A stretch of 64,000 bases of DNA from assembly GCF_000295955.2 (NCBI RefSeq), contig NZ_ALXE01000029.1, forward strand, positions 62,001-126,000, given 5' to 3'. Origin of the DNA: Pantoea sp. A4 (GTDB taxonomy: Bacteria > Pseudomonadota > Gammaproteobacteria > Enterobacterales > Enterobacteriaceae). Of this stretch, positions 1 to 8,747 are shown one piece after another. Each line of letters begins with the position of its first letter. Position 1 is the stretch's first letter. The notes under the pieces were generated by a model. The model saw only the letters and a program-made list of their open reading frames with translations, had not been told where the DNA came from and ran no database searches. The position numbers and the translations under genes were made by a program.

Positions 1-969
1 ACCGGCTTTGCCGCCGCTGACGGTAACGGTGGTTTCGCCGCCGGAAAGCAAGACTGCCGGGCCAGCAAGGGGCTGACCGTACTGCTTTACCGAACGGGCA
101 ATGCCAGCCATCACAATCGCCGCTTCGCGACTTTCACCCTCAATGGCATCCCCTAAAATCAGGGGCGTAATGCCATGACGGCGGGCGGCATCTGCCGCCG
201 CTTGCAGTGCGAGTGACGGCGTGGCAATCAGGTGCGTTTGCGCATTATCGTCCGCACTTTCACTGGCGACGGTCTGACTCAGATGACGGCGCACCGCATC
301 CGGCAACGGGATCTGATAGCGATCCAGCAGCGCGAGTGCCTGTTGTGGGGTACTGTCATCCGCTACCGTCGGGCCTGATGCAACATCAGCCGGATTATCA
401 CCCGGTACATCGCTGATGATCAGCGACACCAGACGAGCAGGGCGCGCCAGTTTCGCCAACTTGCCGCCTTTAATGGCGGAAAGATGACGTCGCACCAGGT
501 TCATCTCCTTGATGTTGGCCCCGCTGTGCAGCAGTGAGCGGGTGATGGCCTGCTTGTCTGCCAACGTCAGTCCTGCGGCTGGCAGTGCCAGCAGCGCAGA
601 ACCGCCACCTGAGATCAGCGCCAGCACTAAATCATTCGGGGTTAACCCTTGTAGCGCTTCGACTACCTGACGTGCGGCGCTTTCACTCATCTCATCGGCG
701 ACCGGGTGGGCCGCCTGTAAAATGGTGATGCGTCCGGCCGGGACAGCATGGCCATAACGTGTTACCACCACGCCACTCACATCCACATCCGGCCATGCTG
801 CATCCACCGCCGCTGCCATCGCCGCCGATGCTTTGCCTGCGCCAATCACCACGCAGCGGCCAGCGGGTTTTTCCGGTAGTGCCGGAGGGACGACAGGCCC
901 CGGCCGGGCGCTGTCAACCGCAGAGGAAAACAGATCCCACAGCAGGGATCTGGCGTCTTCATTGCGCAT
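1..969 (-). CDS. ttuD: Glycerate 2-kinase / hydroxypyruvate reductase-type protein, MOFRL family (partial)
   Basis: The gene starts at an ATG (967-969) two bases after the stop of the upstream dehydrogenase gene and runs off the window start, so 323 codons are visible and the C-terminal (MOFRL) end is missing. The visible part carries glycine-rich stretches typical of the family: GAGKASAAMA near residue 44, ALISGGGSALL near residue 117 and LLSGGETTV near the break. Family members phosphorylate D-glycerate to 2-phosphoglycerate and were long annotated as hydroxypyruvate reductase (TtuD in tartrate clusters). Its place directly after a TtuC-like gene and an MFS importer supports a role in sending tartrate-derived glycerate into central metabolism. 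It is probably the last gene of a three-gene operon. The family assignment is firm; the tartrate role is inferred from neighbours. Confidence 0.85.
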   Translation of the reverse strand, partial: MRNEDARSLLWDLFSSAVDSARPGPVVPPALPEKPAGRCVVIGAGKASAAMAAAVDAAWPDVDVSGVVVTRYGHAVPAGRITILQAAHPVADEMSESAARQVVEALQGLTPNDLVLALISGGGSALLALPAAGLTLADKQAITRSLLHSGANIKEMNLVRRHLSAIKGGKLAKLARPARLVSLIISDVPGDNPADVASGPTVADDSTPQQALALLDRYQIPLPDAVRRHLSQTVASESADDNAQTHLIATPSLALQAAADAARRHGITPLILGDAIEGESREAAIVMAGIARSVKQYGQPLAGPAVLLSGGETTVTVSGGKAG

Positions 970-971
970 AG

Positions 972-2060
972 TTATACCGTTTCTGCCACGTTGATTTTGG
1001 CTTCGATGTACGCCACGACAGCGCGCGTCACTTCAGCAGTATTGGCTTTTCCGCCGACATCAGGAGTCAGAATGCCTTTGGCGCAGGTATCCTCAATGCC
1101 TTCCATGATTAACTTCGCCGCATCATGTTCACCGAGGTGCTCCAGCATCTGCACCGCAGTCCAGAAGGTCGCGATAGGGTTCGCAATCCCTTTGCCGGTG
1201 ATATCAAATGCAGAACCATGAATCGGTTCAAACATGGAAGGGAAACGCTGTTCTGGATCGATGTTGGCGGTTGGCGCAACACCCAGACTGCCAGCCAGTG
1301 CGCCTGCCAGGTCGGAGAGAATATCCGCATGCAGGTTAGTCGCAACGATCGTGTCCAGGCTTTGTGGATGCAGGGTCATACGGTGTGTCATCGCATCGAC
1401 CAGCATTTTGTCCCAGCTCACGTCCGGGAACTCCAGCGCCACTTCAGCGGCAATCTCATCCCACATCACCATGCCGTGACGCTGGGCGTTAGACTTGGTC
1501 ACTACCGTCAGTAACTTACGTGGGCGAGACTGCGCCAGCTTAAAGGCATAACGCATGATACGGGTGACACCCACGCGGGTGAAAATCGCCACTTCAGTGC
1601 CCACTTCTTCCGGTAAGCCACGGTGCGCACGACCGCCGTTACCAGAATATTCACCTTCAGAGTTCTCACGTACGATCACCCAATCCAAATCGCCTGGGCC
1701 GCGGTTGCGCAGTGGCGAGGTCACACCCGGCAGAATTTTGGTCGGACGCACGTTGGCGTACTGGTCAAAGCCCTGGCAAATCGGCAGACGCAGGCCCCAT
1801 AAGGTGATGTGATCCGGGACATCTGGCGCGCCCACCGCGCCGAAGTAGATCGCATCAAATTTTTTCAGGGTTTGCAGGCCATCTTCCGGCATCATCACGC
1901 CATGCTGCTTATAGTAATCTGAGCCCCAGTCAAAGGTTTCGATATCAAATTTCAGCTCGCTGTTTTGGCGTTCCAGCGCGCGCAGCACTTCAACACCAGC
2001 AGAGATCACTTCTGGGCCAATACCGTCAGCAGGGATAGCAGCAATAGAATAAGTACGCAT
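972..2060 (-). CDS. ttuC: Tartrate dehydrogenase/decarboxylase or D-malate dehydrogenase (TtuC/DmlA family)
   Basis: This 362-residue protein belongs to the isocitrate/isopropylmalate dehydrogenase superfamily and has the length of E. coli DmlA. An N-terminal AAIPADGIGPEV motif, the WVIVRENSEGEYSG segment and the C-terminal MFEPIHGSAFDI segment are the family's nucleotide- and substrate-binding elements. Members use NAD and a divalent metal to decarboxylate D-malate oxidatively or to convert tartrate. I chose the ATG at 2058-2060, preceded by GGAG, over an in-frame TTG four codons upstream. The gene lies 18 bp after the MFS transporter gene and 2 bp before the glycerate kinase, so the three are probably co-transcribed. 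Whether the real substrate is tartrate or D-malate cannot be told from sequence alone; the glycerate kinase neighbour favours tartrate. Confidence 0.87.
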   Translation of the reverse strand: MRTYSIAAIPADGIGPEVISAGVEVLRALERQNSELKFDIETFDWGSDYYKQHGVMMPEDGLQTLKKFDAIYFGAVGAPDVPDHITLWGLRLPICQGFDQYANVRPTKILPGVTSPLRNRGPGDLDWVIVRENSEGEYSGNGGRAHRGLPEEVGTEVAIFTRVGVTRIMRYAFKLAQSRPRKLLTVVTKSNAQRHGMVMWDEIAAEVALEFPDVSWDKMLVDAMTHRMTLHPQSLDTIVATNLHADILSDLAGALAGSLGVAPTANIDPEQRFPSMFEPIHGSAFDITGKGIANPIATFWTAVQMLEHLGEHDAAKLIMEGIEDTCAKGILTPDVGGKANTAEVTRAVVAYIEAKINVAETV

Positions 2061-2078
2061 TGTTTTCTCCAAATCGAA

Positions 2079-3389
2079 TCAGTGTGTTTCAGGATGAGTT
2101 AAATCAGTGTTCTGCACTTTCCGCTGGCTAGTGGAGAGCCACAGCACCACTAAGGCAGAGAGCATCAGCAGCCCGGCGACAAAATAGAGTCCCCATGCAT
2201 AGCTGCCAGTTTGTTGGCGAATAACGCCGATAACGGTGGGCCCGACAAAGCCGCCGAGGTTGCCGATTGAGTTAATGGCGGCAATCCCTGCGGCCGCAGC
2301 CGGGCCGGTAAGAAACAGGGTTGGCATGCTCCAGAGCGGCGGTTTAGACGCGCTGATGCCAAGATTAACCAGGGTCAAGGCCAGGATGACGCCGAGCAAA
2401 GTGCTGACGCTGCCGGCACAAATCAGACCGACAGCGGCGATGATGCAGGCAATAATCACGTGCCAGGTGCGCTCAGATGTCCGGTCAGAGTGGCGAGCCC
2501 ACAGCACCATGCCGATCACACCCACTACCGCAGGGAACGCATTCAGGAATCCGGTCTCCAGTGCCGAGACGCCGAAGGTATGAATAATTTGCGGTGCCCA
2601 GATGCCCAAGGTATAAAGCCCGGCGGAAGTACCGAAATAAACCAGTGCCAGGGCCAGTACGCGACGGTCTGCCAGGCCACGCCATGCACTATGGCTGGCT
2701 TTGTTAACGCTGCGGCTCAGCTGCTCAGCTTCCATGGTGTTTTTCAGCCAGGTACGCTCTTCTTCATCCAGCCAGCGTGCTTTTTCTGGGCGATCGGTGA
2801 GGTAGAACAGCACCACAACACCCAGGATAACGGCGGGTACGGCTTCCAGTACAAACATCCATTGCCAGCCTGCGAAGCCAAGGTAGCCATGCAGCTCCAG
2901 CAGCGCGGCGGAAATCGGAGAGCCTAGCGCGGTTGAGATGGGTGCTGCGGCCATAAACAGTGCCGTCACTTGCGCACGACGTGCTGCCGGGAACCAGTAG
3001 CTAAGGTACAGAATGATGCCGGGGAAGAAGCCCGCTTCCGCAACACCCAGCAGGAAGCGCAACACATAGAAGCTGGTGGTGCCCTGGACGAAAGCCATAC
3101 AGCCGGACACCAGGCCCCAGGTGATCATGACGCGAGCAATCCAGATACGCGCGCCGACTTTATGTAAAATCAGGTTGCTCGGTACTTCGAACAGAAAGTA
3201 ACCGATGAAAAAGATCCCCGCGCCGATACCGAAAATGGCGGGCGACAGACCCAGATCTTTATTCATCGTTAGCGCGGCAAAACCGATATTGACGCGGTCA
3301 AGAAAAGCGATGAAATAGAGCAGCATGATGAAGGGAATAATGCGCAATGTGACTTTGCGCATCACCCTTTTTTCCAGGTGAGAATTCAT
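2079..3389 (-). CDS. MFS transporter, anion:cation symporter type (tartrate/sugar-acid importer, TtuB-like)
   Basis: The 436-residue protein has about 12 hydrophobic segments and starts with MNSHLEKRVMRKVTLRIIPF, the usual N-terminus of the ACS branch of the major facilitator superfamily (TtuB, ExuT and phthalate-permease relatives). FLDRVNIGFAAL in the first membrane segment and SYWFPAARRAQVTALFM in the middle are characteristic of the branch. It is an inner-membrane protein expected to bring organic anions in with protons. It heads the operon followed by the ttuC-like and ttuD-like genes and is divergent from a LysR regulator at 3518, so tartrate or a similar acid is the likely substrate. 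The substrate is inferred from neighbours only. Confidence 0.85.
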   Translation of the reverse strand: MNSHLEKRVMRKVTLRIIPFIMLLYFIAFLDRVNIGFAALTMNKDLGLSPAIFGIGAGIFFIGYFLFEVPSNLILHKVGARIWIARVMITWGLVSGCMAFVQGTTSFYVLRFLLGVAEAGFFPGIILYLSYWFPAARRAQVTALFMAAAPISTALGSPISAALLELHGYLGFAGWQWMFVLEAVPAVILGVVVLFYLTDRPEKARWLDEEERTWLKNTMEAEQLSRSVNKASHSAWRGLADRRVLALALVYFGTSAGLYTLGIWAPQIIHTFGVSALETGFLNAFPAVVGVIGMVLWARHSDRTSERTWHVIIACIIAAVGLICAGSVSTLLGVILALTLVNLGISASKPPLWSMPTLFLTGPAAAAGIAAINSIGNLGGFVGPTVIGVIRQQTGSYAWGLYFVAGLLMLSALVVLWLSTSQRKVQNTDLTHPETH

Positions 3390-3517
3390 ATTAGAGTGCT
3401 CCGCAGTTTGTGTAGGGTTTTTTGTGTTTTAGTGAGACTGAGTATGCGTTTTTGCCGGGCTTTATCATCGGCAGTGCTTTATATAAATAATTTGAATAAT
3501 ATTGTGGCGAGGAAAAT
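3390..3517. promoter_or_regulatory. Divergent promoter region between the MFS operon and a LysR gene
   Basis: This 128-bp AT-rich stretch separates two divergent genes, the usual arrangement of a LysR regulator and its target operon. A T/A-rich block at about 3478-3503 could hold LysR half-sites (T-N11-A), but I see no single convincing palindrome. Both promoters must lie here. Confidence 0.5.
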
Positions 3518-4426
3518 GTGGATATAAATCAATTGCGTTGCTTTATCGCGGTAGGTGAGGAACTTCACTTTGGCCGTGCAGCGCAGCGAATGGAAATGAT
3601 GCCTGCGTCACTGAGCCGTTTTATTCGTTTGCTGGAAGATGACCTCGGATTGCGTCTGCTCAACCGCTCTACGCGCAACGTGTCATTGACACCGCGCGGC
3701 GCAGAGTTTCTGCACGAAGCGTTACAGGTCGTCGCCGCCTTTGACGCGCTGGCCGCGCGCTACCGTGAAGCCAAACGCGGCGAGCGAAAAACCCTGCGCA
3801 TTGGCGTGATTGACAGCGCTGCACGCGGCTTGTTACCGGGGCTGCTTAATCTGTTTGTGCGGGAATATCCGGATGCAGATATCCATCTGACAGAAGACAA
3901 AACCAGCAACCTGATCCCGCGTTTACGTTCTGGCTGGCTGGATGTGATATTTGTGCGTCCACCTGAGACGCTGGACGTCAATCTGGCGGCACGTTTTATC
4001 ACCCGTGAAACGACGGTGTTGGCTGTACCGGCGCAGCACGTTCTGGCCCAGCGCCAACAGGTGAGTGTGGCGGATTTTCATGATGAAGCGATTATTATGC
4101 CCGAGCGCAGAACCCGTCCACACAGTCATGACTTAACCATGAATATCTTCAAAAGCGTCGGGTTAACCCCGGTTATCGCGCAATATGCCGACGAAAAGCA
4201 AACCATCCTGAGCATGGTGGCGGCGGGCCTTGGGCTGGCGCTGGTGCCTGCTTCGTACCGCAATATGAATACCGATGGTGTGAAATATATAGATCTGCAA
4301 CTGGATCAAAACGTCCCTGGATTACCGCTGAGCGTGATGTGGTATGCCGGTAATGAAGACCGTTTTGTTACCATTATTCTGGATATTTTGACGCGTTATC
4401 ATCAGGAATTAGTTAAGGATCTGTAG
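3518..4426 (+). CDS. LysR-family transcriptional regulator
   Basis: The protein has 302 residues, the standard LysR length, with an N-terminal winged helix-turn-helix (residues about 18-50, FGRAAQRMEMMPASLSRFI) and a periplasmic-binding-like effector domain. It starts at a GTG (3518-3520) behind a GAGGAAA ribosome site; the overlapping ATG at 3516 is out of frame. It is divergent from the MFS/ttuC/ttuD operon and so is its likely activator, with tartrate or malate as a plausible co-inducer. The effector is not visible from the sequence. It ends convergent with a second LysR gene at 4497. Confidence 0.9.
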   Translation: MDINQLRCFIAVGEELHFGRAAQRMEMMPASLSRFIRLLEDDLGLRLLNRSTRNVSLTPRGAEFLHEALQVVAAFDALAARYREAKRGERKTLRIGVIDSAARGLLPGLLNLFVREYPDADIHLTEDKTSNLIPRLRSGWLDVIFVRPPETLDVNLAARFITRETTVLAVPAQHVLAQRQQVSVADFHDEAIIMPERRTRPHSHDLTMNIFKSVGLTPVIAQYADEKQTILSMVAAGLGLALVPASYRNMNTDGVKYIDLQLDQNVPGLPLSVMWYAGNEDRFVTIILDILTRYHQELVKDL

Positions 4427-4449
4427 ACGCATCCAGAAATGCATTTTTT

Positions 4450-4477
4450 CATCACCAGAAGGATATTTCTGGTGATG
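4450..4477. terminator. Hairpin between two convergent LysR genes
   Basis: Perfect 11-bp arms (CATCACCAGAA / TTCTGGTGATG) enclose a 6-nt loop in the 70-bp gap between convergent genes. The T run lies on the left of the hairpin on the plus strand, so neither direction has a classical U-tract. It is probably still a shared transcription end. Confidence 0.5.
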
Positions 4478-4496
4478 GTGCCAGGAAGGTAATGGA

Positions 4497-5402
4497 TTAT
4501 TCTTCGTTATTCTTATTTAAAGACAGTAATTTTTGCAGCAGCGGCGAGGGATTATCTTTGCGCCAGATAAAGCCGATATCCAGCAGAGGCGGATTTTCCA
4601 GCAGGTCAACGTAAACCACCCCGGTTCGTGCCAGATGACGTAATGAGTCTGGCACCAGCGCAATGCCAATTCCGGAAGCCACCAAACTGATAATGGTTTG
4701 CATTTGTATTGCCTGCTGAATAATATTCGGTTTCTCACCCTGTTCAGCATAATAACGCATCACTAAAGCATGGAAAGAGGGGGCGACTTTTTGCGGAAAC
4801 AGAATCAATGGCGACGCAATCACCTGATGCGGGCAGAGTTTACCGCTAGTGAGAGAAATCCTGTCACTCTCCAGCCAGCTTTTAGGAACCGCGGCTACCA
4901 GGGGCTCGGAGAGGATTTTTTGGTAATCCAGCGTGGGCGGAAAGCTCTCTTCAGGCGGTGGGATCACAATCCCTACATCGATCTCTTCAGCGATAAGTGC
5001 GGCCAGCTGTACGTCGCTGGTGGCTTCGGTCAGGACCAGTTCAACCGAGGGAAAACGCTGGCGAAATTCACTGACTAAGCGCGGTAAAATGTTATATCCC
5101 GCGTTGCTGATGAATGAGAGTGATAATTGTCCTGACTCCCCTTTACTTAGCCGGTCGGCAATATCCGGTAGGGCATTGAGGCTGCTGAGGCTATTTTTAA
5201 CGTGAAATAACCATTGCTCGCCGAAAGGCGTTAACTGGACATTTCTTTTGGTACGAAAAAACAAGGCGTGACCTAACTCTTTTTCCAGCGCCATTATTGA
5301 CTGGCTGAGCGGAGGCTGCGTCATATGGAGGCGTTCCGCTGCCTTACCAAAATGTAGCGTCTCGGCGACTGTAACGAAGTGTTTCAGTTGTCGAACATCC
5401 AT
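4497..5402 (-). CDS. LysR-family transcriptional regulator (divergent from ilvD-like gene)
   Basis: This is a 301-residue LysR protein starting MDVRQLKHFVTVAETLHFG. Its helix-turn-helix is FGKAAERLHMTQPPLSQSI (about residues 18-36), followed by the EKELGHALFFR linker and a co-inducer domain. The start ATG is at 5400-5402. It is transcribed away from the dihydroxy-acid dehydratase gene at 5508 with only 105 bp between them, so it probably controls that gene. The HTH resembles the CatR/IlvY-like subgroup, but I cannot assign a named orthologue. In E. coli the LysR regulator IlvY sits beside ilvC, not ilvD, so this pairing is not the standard one. Confidence 0.88.
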   Translation of the reverse strand: MDVRQLKHFVTVAETLHFGKAAERLHMTQPPLSQSIMALEKELGHALFFRTKRNVQLTPFGEQWLFHVKNSLSSLNALPDIADRLSKGESGQLSLSFISNAGYNILPRLVSEFRQRFPSVELVLTEATSDVQLAALIAEEIDVGIVIPPPEESFPPTLDYQKILSEPLVAAVPKSWLESDRISLTSGKLCPHQVIASPLILFPQKVAPSFHALVMRYYAEQGEKPNIIQQAIQMQTIISLVASGIGIALVPDSLRHLARTGVVYVDLLENPPLLDIGFIWRKDNPSPLLQKLLSLNKNNEE

Positions 5403-5507
5403 GACTTATATCCACAGTGACTTAATCAGTACAAAAGAATATATTTCACCGCACAATTTGTCCATCCTAAGATTGGGGCCTTACCAGAACAATTAAGGCA
5501 CCCGAAA

Positions 5508-7349
5508 ATGTATCGTTCCCGTACTTCTACCCATGGCCGTAATATGGCTGGCGCACGTAGCTTGTGGCGCGCCACAGGCATGACTGACGCTGATTTTGAT
5601 AAACCGATCATCGCTGTCGTTAACTCGTTTACTCAGTTCGTACCGGGGCATGTGCATCTCAAAGATCTGGGGCAAATGGTCGCACGTGAGATTGAGCAGG
5701 CCGGTGGTGTGGCGAAAGAGTTCAATACCATTGCGATTGATGACGGGATTGCCATGGGCCACGGCGGCATGCTTTACAGCCTGCCTTCCCGCGAGCTGAT
5801 CGCGGACAGCGTCGAGTACATGGTCAACGCCCACTGCGCGGATGCCATGGTTTGTATCTCTAACTGCGACAAAATTACCCCCGGCATGCTGATGGCGGCG
5901 CTGCGTATTAATATCCCGGTGATCTTTGTCTCTGGCGGACCGATGGAGTCCGGCAAAATGACGCTGCGTGGGGAAAAACGCGCCTTTGACCTGATCGATG
6001 CGATGGTGGTGGCCGCTGATGACAGCATGAGTGATGAAGAGGTGAAAGCGGTCGAAGAAGCCGCCTGCCCAACCTGCGGTTCCTGTTCGGGTATGTTCAC
6101 CGCCAACTCTATGAACTGCCTGACAGAAGCCATGGGACTGGCGTTACCTGGCAACGGGTCGATGTTGGCCACCCACGCCTTGCGTAAGCAGCTGTTCCTC
6201 GATTCGGGCCGTCGCATTGTGGACCTGTGCCGTCGCTTCTATGAACAGAACGACAGCAGCGTATTGCCGCGTTCGATTGCCAGCTTCAAGGCGTTTGAAA
6301 ATGCGATGGCGATGGATATCGCCATGGGCGGCTCGACCAACACCGTGTTGCACCTGCTGGCTGCCGCGCATGAAGGAAAAGTGGATTTCAGCATGGCGGA
6401 TATCGACCGCCTGTCACGTAAAGTGCCGGTGCTGTGCAAAGTCGCCCCCGCGATTGAAAACGTGCATATGGAAGACATTCACCGAGCCGGTGGTGTGATG
6501 GGAGTAATGGCAGAACTGAACCGTGGTGGGCTGATTCATGCCGACGCAACCACGGTGCATGCCGCGACCCTGGGCGAAGCGCTGGAGGAGTGGGATATCA
6601 AATCCACCCGCAACAAGGAAGTGCGTCAATTTTATCGCGCCGCACCGGGTGGCGTCAGAACCAAAGTCGCTTTCAGCCAGAGCAACTACTATCCCGCGCT
6701 GGATACCAATCGCCAAAGCGGCTGCCTGCGTAGCACTGAACATGCCTTCACCCAGGACGGTGGCTTAGCCGTGCTGTTCGGCAATATCGCCCAGGATGGC
6801 TGCATCGTGAAAACCGCCAGCGTCGATCCCAGCATGATCTGCTTTACCGGCACGGCCAAAGTGTTTGAAGGGCAGGATGAGGCAGTCGAAGGCATTCTCT
6901 CCGGTAAGGTGCAGGCGGGGGATGTGGTGGTGGTGCGCTATGAGGGGCCGCGCGGTGGGCCGGGCATGCAGGAGATGCTCTATCCTACCAGCTACCTGAA
7001 ATCCAAAGGGCTGAATAAAAAATGCGCATTGATTACCGATGGGCGCTTTTCGGGCGGATCTTCCGGCCTTTCCATCGGTCACGCCTCACCGGAAGCGGCA
7101 GCAGGTGGCAACATCGCGCTGATTGAAGATGGCGACCTGATCGAAATTGATATCCCGAATCGCAGCATTCAACTGAAGCTCGACGATCACGAACTGGCGC
7201 TGCGCCGTCAGAAACGTGAAGCACTGGGCAAGCAAGCCTGGAAACCGGCTCAGCGCCAGCGTCGTGTCTCCGCAGCACTGAAAGCCTACGCCGCGATGAC
7301 CTCCAGTGCCGCCTTTGGCGCGGTACGTATGCTGGAAGATGACGAATGA
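5508..7349 (+). CDS. ilvD: Dihydroxy-acid dehydratase (IlvD), stand-alone copy
   Basis: The 613-residue protein aligns along its whole length with E. coli IlvD (616 residues). It keeps the [18 protein letters not shown] start, the [12 protein letters not shown] motif (Cys120, Asp121, Lys122), the [18 protein letters not shown] cluster motif (Cys193) and the [11 protein letters not shown] segment. IlvD dehydrates 2,3-dihydroxy-isovalerate and 2,3-dihydroxy-3-methylvalerate to the 2-keto acids in the last shared steps of valine and isoleucine synthesis, in the cytoplasm, using an Fe-S cluster. Here it is not inside an ilvGMEDA operon but alone, divergent from a LysR regulator and convergent with a GNAT gene. 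It may therefore be a second copy, or act on a related dihydroxy acid. The family identity is certain; the in vivo substrate is open. Confidence 0.92.
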   Translation: MYRSRTSTHGRNMAGARSLWRATGMTDADFDKPIIAVVNSFTQFVPGHVHLKDLGQMVAREIEQAGGVAKEFNTIAIDDGIAMGHGGMLYSLPSRELIADSVEYMVNAHCADAMVCISNCDKITPGMLMAALRINIPVIFVSGGPMESGKMTLRGEKRAFDLIDAMVVAADDSMSDEEVKAVEEAACPTCGSCSGMFTANSMNCLTEAMGLALPGNGSMLATHALRKQLFLDSGRRIVDLCRRFYEQNDSSVLPRSIASFKAFENAMAMDIAMGGSTNTVLHLLAAAHEGKVDFSMADIDRLSRKVPVLCKVAPAIENVHMEDIHRAGGVMGVMAELNRGGLIHADATTVHAATLGEALEEWDIKSTRNKEVRQFYRAAPGGVRTKVAFSQSNYYPALDTNRQSGCLRSTEHAFTQDGGLAVLFGNIAQDGCIVKTASVDPSMICFTGTAKVFEGQDEAVEGILSGKVQAGDVVVVRYEGPRGGPGMQEMLYPTSYLKSKGLNKKCALITDGRFSGGSSGLSIGHASPEAAAGGNIALIEDGDLIEIDIPNRSIQLKLDDHELALRRQKREALGKQAWKPAQRQRRVSAALKAYAAMTSSAAFGAVRMLEDDE

Positions 7350-7367
7350 AACGGCTCAGGGATTGCG

Positions 7368-7919
7368 CTATAAGCTCAGCACCTCCTGTGCTTCCTGGTG
7401 CAGCTTCAGGCTGAGAATCACACTGCGGTAGTTGGTATGGCCCCACTGCACCGTTTCAATAAAGCGATACCCAAGCCGTTGGTACCAGCCGACCAGGTGT
7501 TCAGCCTGTTCGGCGGTATCCAGCGCCAGCTCCTTTGCGCCACTCTCCCGTGCCAGTTGCTCAGCTGCCTGCATTAAGCGCCAGCCGATGCCCTGAGCCT
7601 GCAAGTCGGGATCAACCGCAAACTGCCCGATAGAAGCCACCTGAGGCTGGTTGTACCACGGGCACCCGTTGGTTTGCTGCGCATTACGCAGCAGGATGGT
7701 GCCGCATAAGCTGCCTTGATAAAAGGCCAGTAAACAGGTGCCCTGTGCCATCCTTTCCTGGGTCACGGCTTCCGTTTGGTCCACCGCCATGTACCGTAAT
7801 CCCATGTTTCCTAGCCTCTGATAGGCGCGATGGAGTAACTGGGTCAATGCAGTGATATTGTCCTGGGCGGTGGCAGGGCGAATCGACAACAAATGTTCAG
7901 CAGTGGCGTCATGATGCAT
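7368..7919 (-). CDS. GNAT-family N-acetyltransferase
   Basis: The 183-residue product has the GNAT acetyl-CoA motif A (VDPDLQAQGIGWRLM, about residues 112-126) and a following LGYR segment typical of motif B. I chose the ATG at 7917-7919, behind an AAGGAC ribosome site; a longer reading frame adds 26 residues with no such site. It probably acetylates an amine of a small molecule or a protein; the substrate is unknown. It is a single gene, convergent with ilvD 18 bp away. Confidence 0.82.
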   Translation of the reverse strand: MHHDATAEHLLSIRPATAQDNITALTQLLHRAYQRLGNMGLRYMAVDQTEAVTQERMAQGTCLLAFYQGSLCGTILLRNAQQTNGCPWYNQPQVASIGQFAVDPDLQAQGIGWRLMQAAEQLARESGAKELALDTAEQAEHLVGWYQRLGYRFIETVQWGHTNYRSVILSLKLHQEAQEVLSL

Positions 7920-8011
7920 CGGATGAAGTCCTTTTATAGGGTGCGAACATTCTGCGCTTGTCTGGCTGTGTTGGGTAATAAGAAAAAGAGCTATCACAAT
8001 TTTCTCCCTCG

Positions 8012-8039
8012 TTGACAGAAGTAGCTTATAAGCTACAAT
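8012..8039 (+). promoter_or_regulatory. Promoter with embedded operator for the HigBA-type module
   Basis: A TTGACA -35 box (8012-8017) and a TACAAT -10 box (8034-8039) are separated by 16 nt. A perfect 16-bp palindrome (GTAGCTTATAAGCTAC, 8021-8036) fills the spacer and the first half of the -10 box. This is the expected layout for an operator bound by the antitoxin to repress its own operon. The toxin start codon lies 5 nt after the -10 box, so the transcript may be leaderless. Confidence 0.75.
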
Positions 8040-8044
8040 GCAGT

Positions 8045-8362
8045 ATGAAAACGATTAAAACCTATCTGACTCATGATGGCCAAAACCTGTATGCTGAGTT
8101 TTTCAACAAGCTACGAGACCCCGTTGCTAAAGCAAAGATAGCGTCGCGAATCAACCGGATGGCAGCTGAAAATTTTGGTGATCATAAACCCTGTCGGGAA
8201 GGTGTCTGGGAGCTTAGAATCGACCAAGGGCCAGGTTATCGAGTGTATTACAGCCTGGTTAATGGGGAAGTCGTATTATTACTGCTGGCTGGCGATAAGC
8301 GTACTCAGGATGAGGATATTAACAAGGCTATTCAATGCCTTAAAGATTATTTGATGAGGTGA
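8045..8362 (+). CDS. higB: RelE/HigB-type toxin of a type II toxin-antitoxin module
   Basis: The 105-residue protein starts MKTIKTYLTHDG at the ATG 8045-8047. The upstream in-frame TTG at 8012 is part of the -35 box and is rejected as a start. It has the features of the RelE/HigB-like 'addiction module killer' family: a basic helix rich in Lys/Arg (AKAKIASRINRM), then HKPCREGVWELRIDQGPGYRVYYS and LLAGDKRTQDEDI, where the conserved Arg and Gly residues lie. Such toxins cleave mRNA on the ribosome. The antitoxin gene follows 3 bp later, the toxin-first order of HigBA systems. The palindromic operator upstream supports autoregulation. Confidence 0.85.
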   Translation: MKTIKTYLTHDGQNLYAEFFNKLRDPVAKAKIASRINRMAAENFGDHKPCREGVWELRIDQGPGYRVYYSLVNGEVVLLLLAGDKRTQDEDINKAIQCLKDYLMR

Positions 8363-8365
8363 TGT

Positions 8366-8674
8366 ATGGTCAAAGAACGTTTATATGATGATGTTATGGT
8401 TGAAGCCTTAAGAGATGATCCTGATTTTGCTCTGGCTTATCTGCATCAGGCCTTTCTTGATATTGATGAGGACGGCGGGCAAGAAGGTTTTTTGCTGGCT
8501 TTACGTCACATTGTTGAAGCAAGAGGTGGAATGGCTTCTATTGCGCAAAAAGCGGGGGTGTCACGCGAATCGCTCTATCGCACCTTGTCTCCCTCTGGTA
8601 ATCCGACCTTAAAAACCTTGCGTAATGTTATTCATGCTACTGGTTTTCAGTTCTCTTCACTTGCCTGTACGTAA
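8366..8674 (+). CDS. higA: HigA-type antitoxin with XRE helix-turn-helix (addiction module antidote)
   Basis: The 102-residue protein has a helix-turn-helix in its C-terminal half (SIAQKAGVSRESLYRTLSPSG, about residues 57-77), followed by NPTLKTLRNVIHATGF. This is the form of the 'putative addiction module antidote' subfamily that pairs with RelE/HigB-like toxins. It should neutralise the toxin encoded 3 bp upstream and bind the palindrome in the shared promoter. A 7-bp hairpin (8680-8696) follows the stop codon. Confidence 0.85.
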   Translation: MVKERLYDDVMVEALRDDPDFALAYLHQAFLDIDEDGGQEGFLLALRHIVEARGGMASIAQKAGVSRESLYRTLSPSGNPTLKTLRNVIHATGFQFSSLACT

Positions 8675-8679
8675 TGAAC

Positions 8680-8696
8680 GCCTGATGAAATCAGGC
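8680..8696 (+). terminator. Short hairpin after the toxin-antitoxin operon
   Basis: Arms GCCTGAT and ATCAGGC flank a 3-nt loop just after the antitoxin stop. There is no clear T run after it, so termination strength is uncertain. Confidence 0.4.
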
Positions 8697-8747
8697 ATTC
8701 AGACCACCTTCAGCAAAATACTCAACATCGCTTCAACATTTCTTCCA

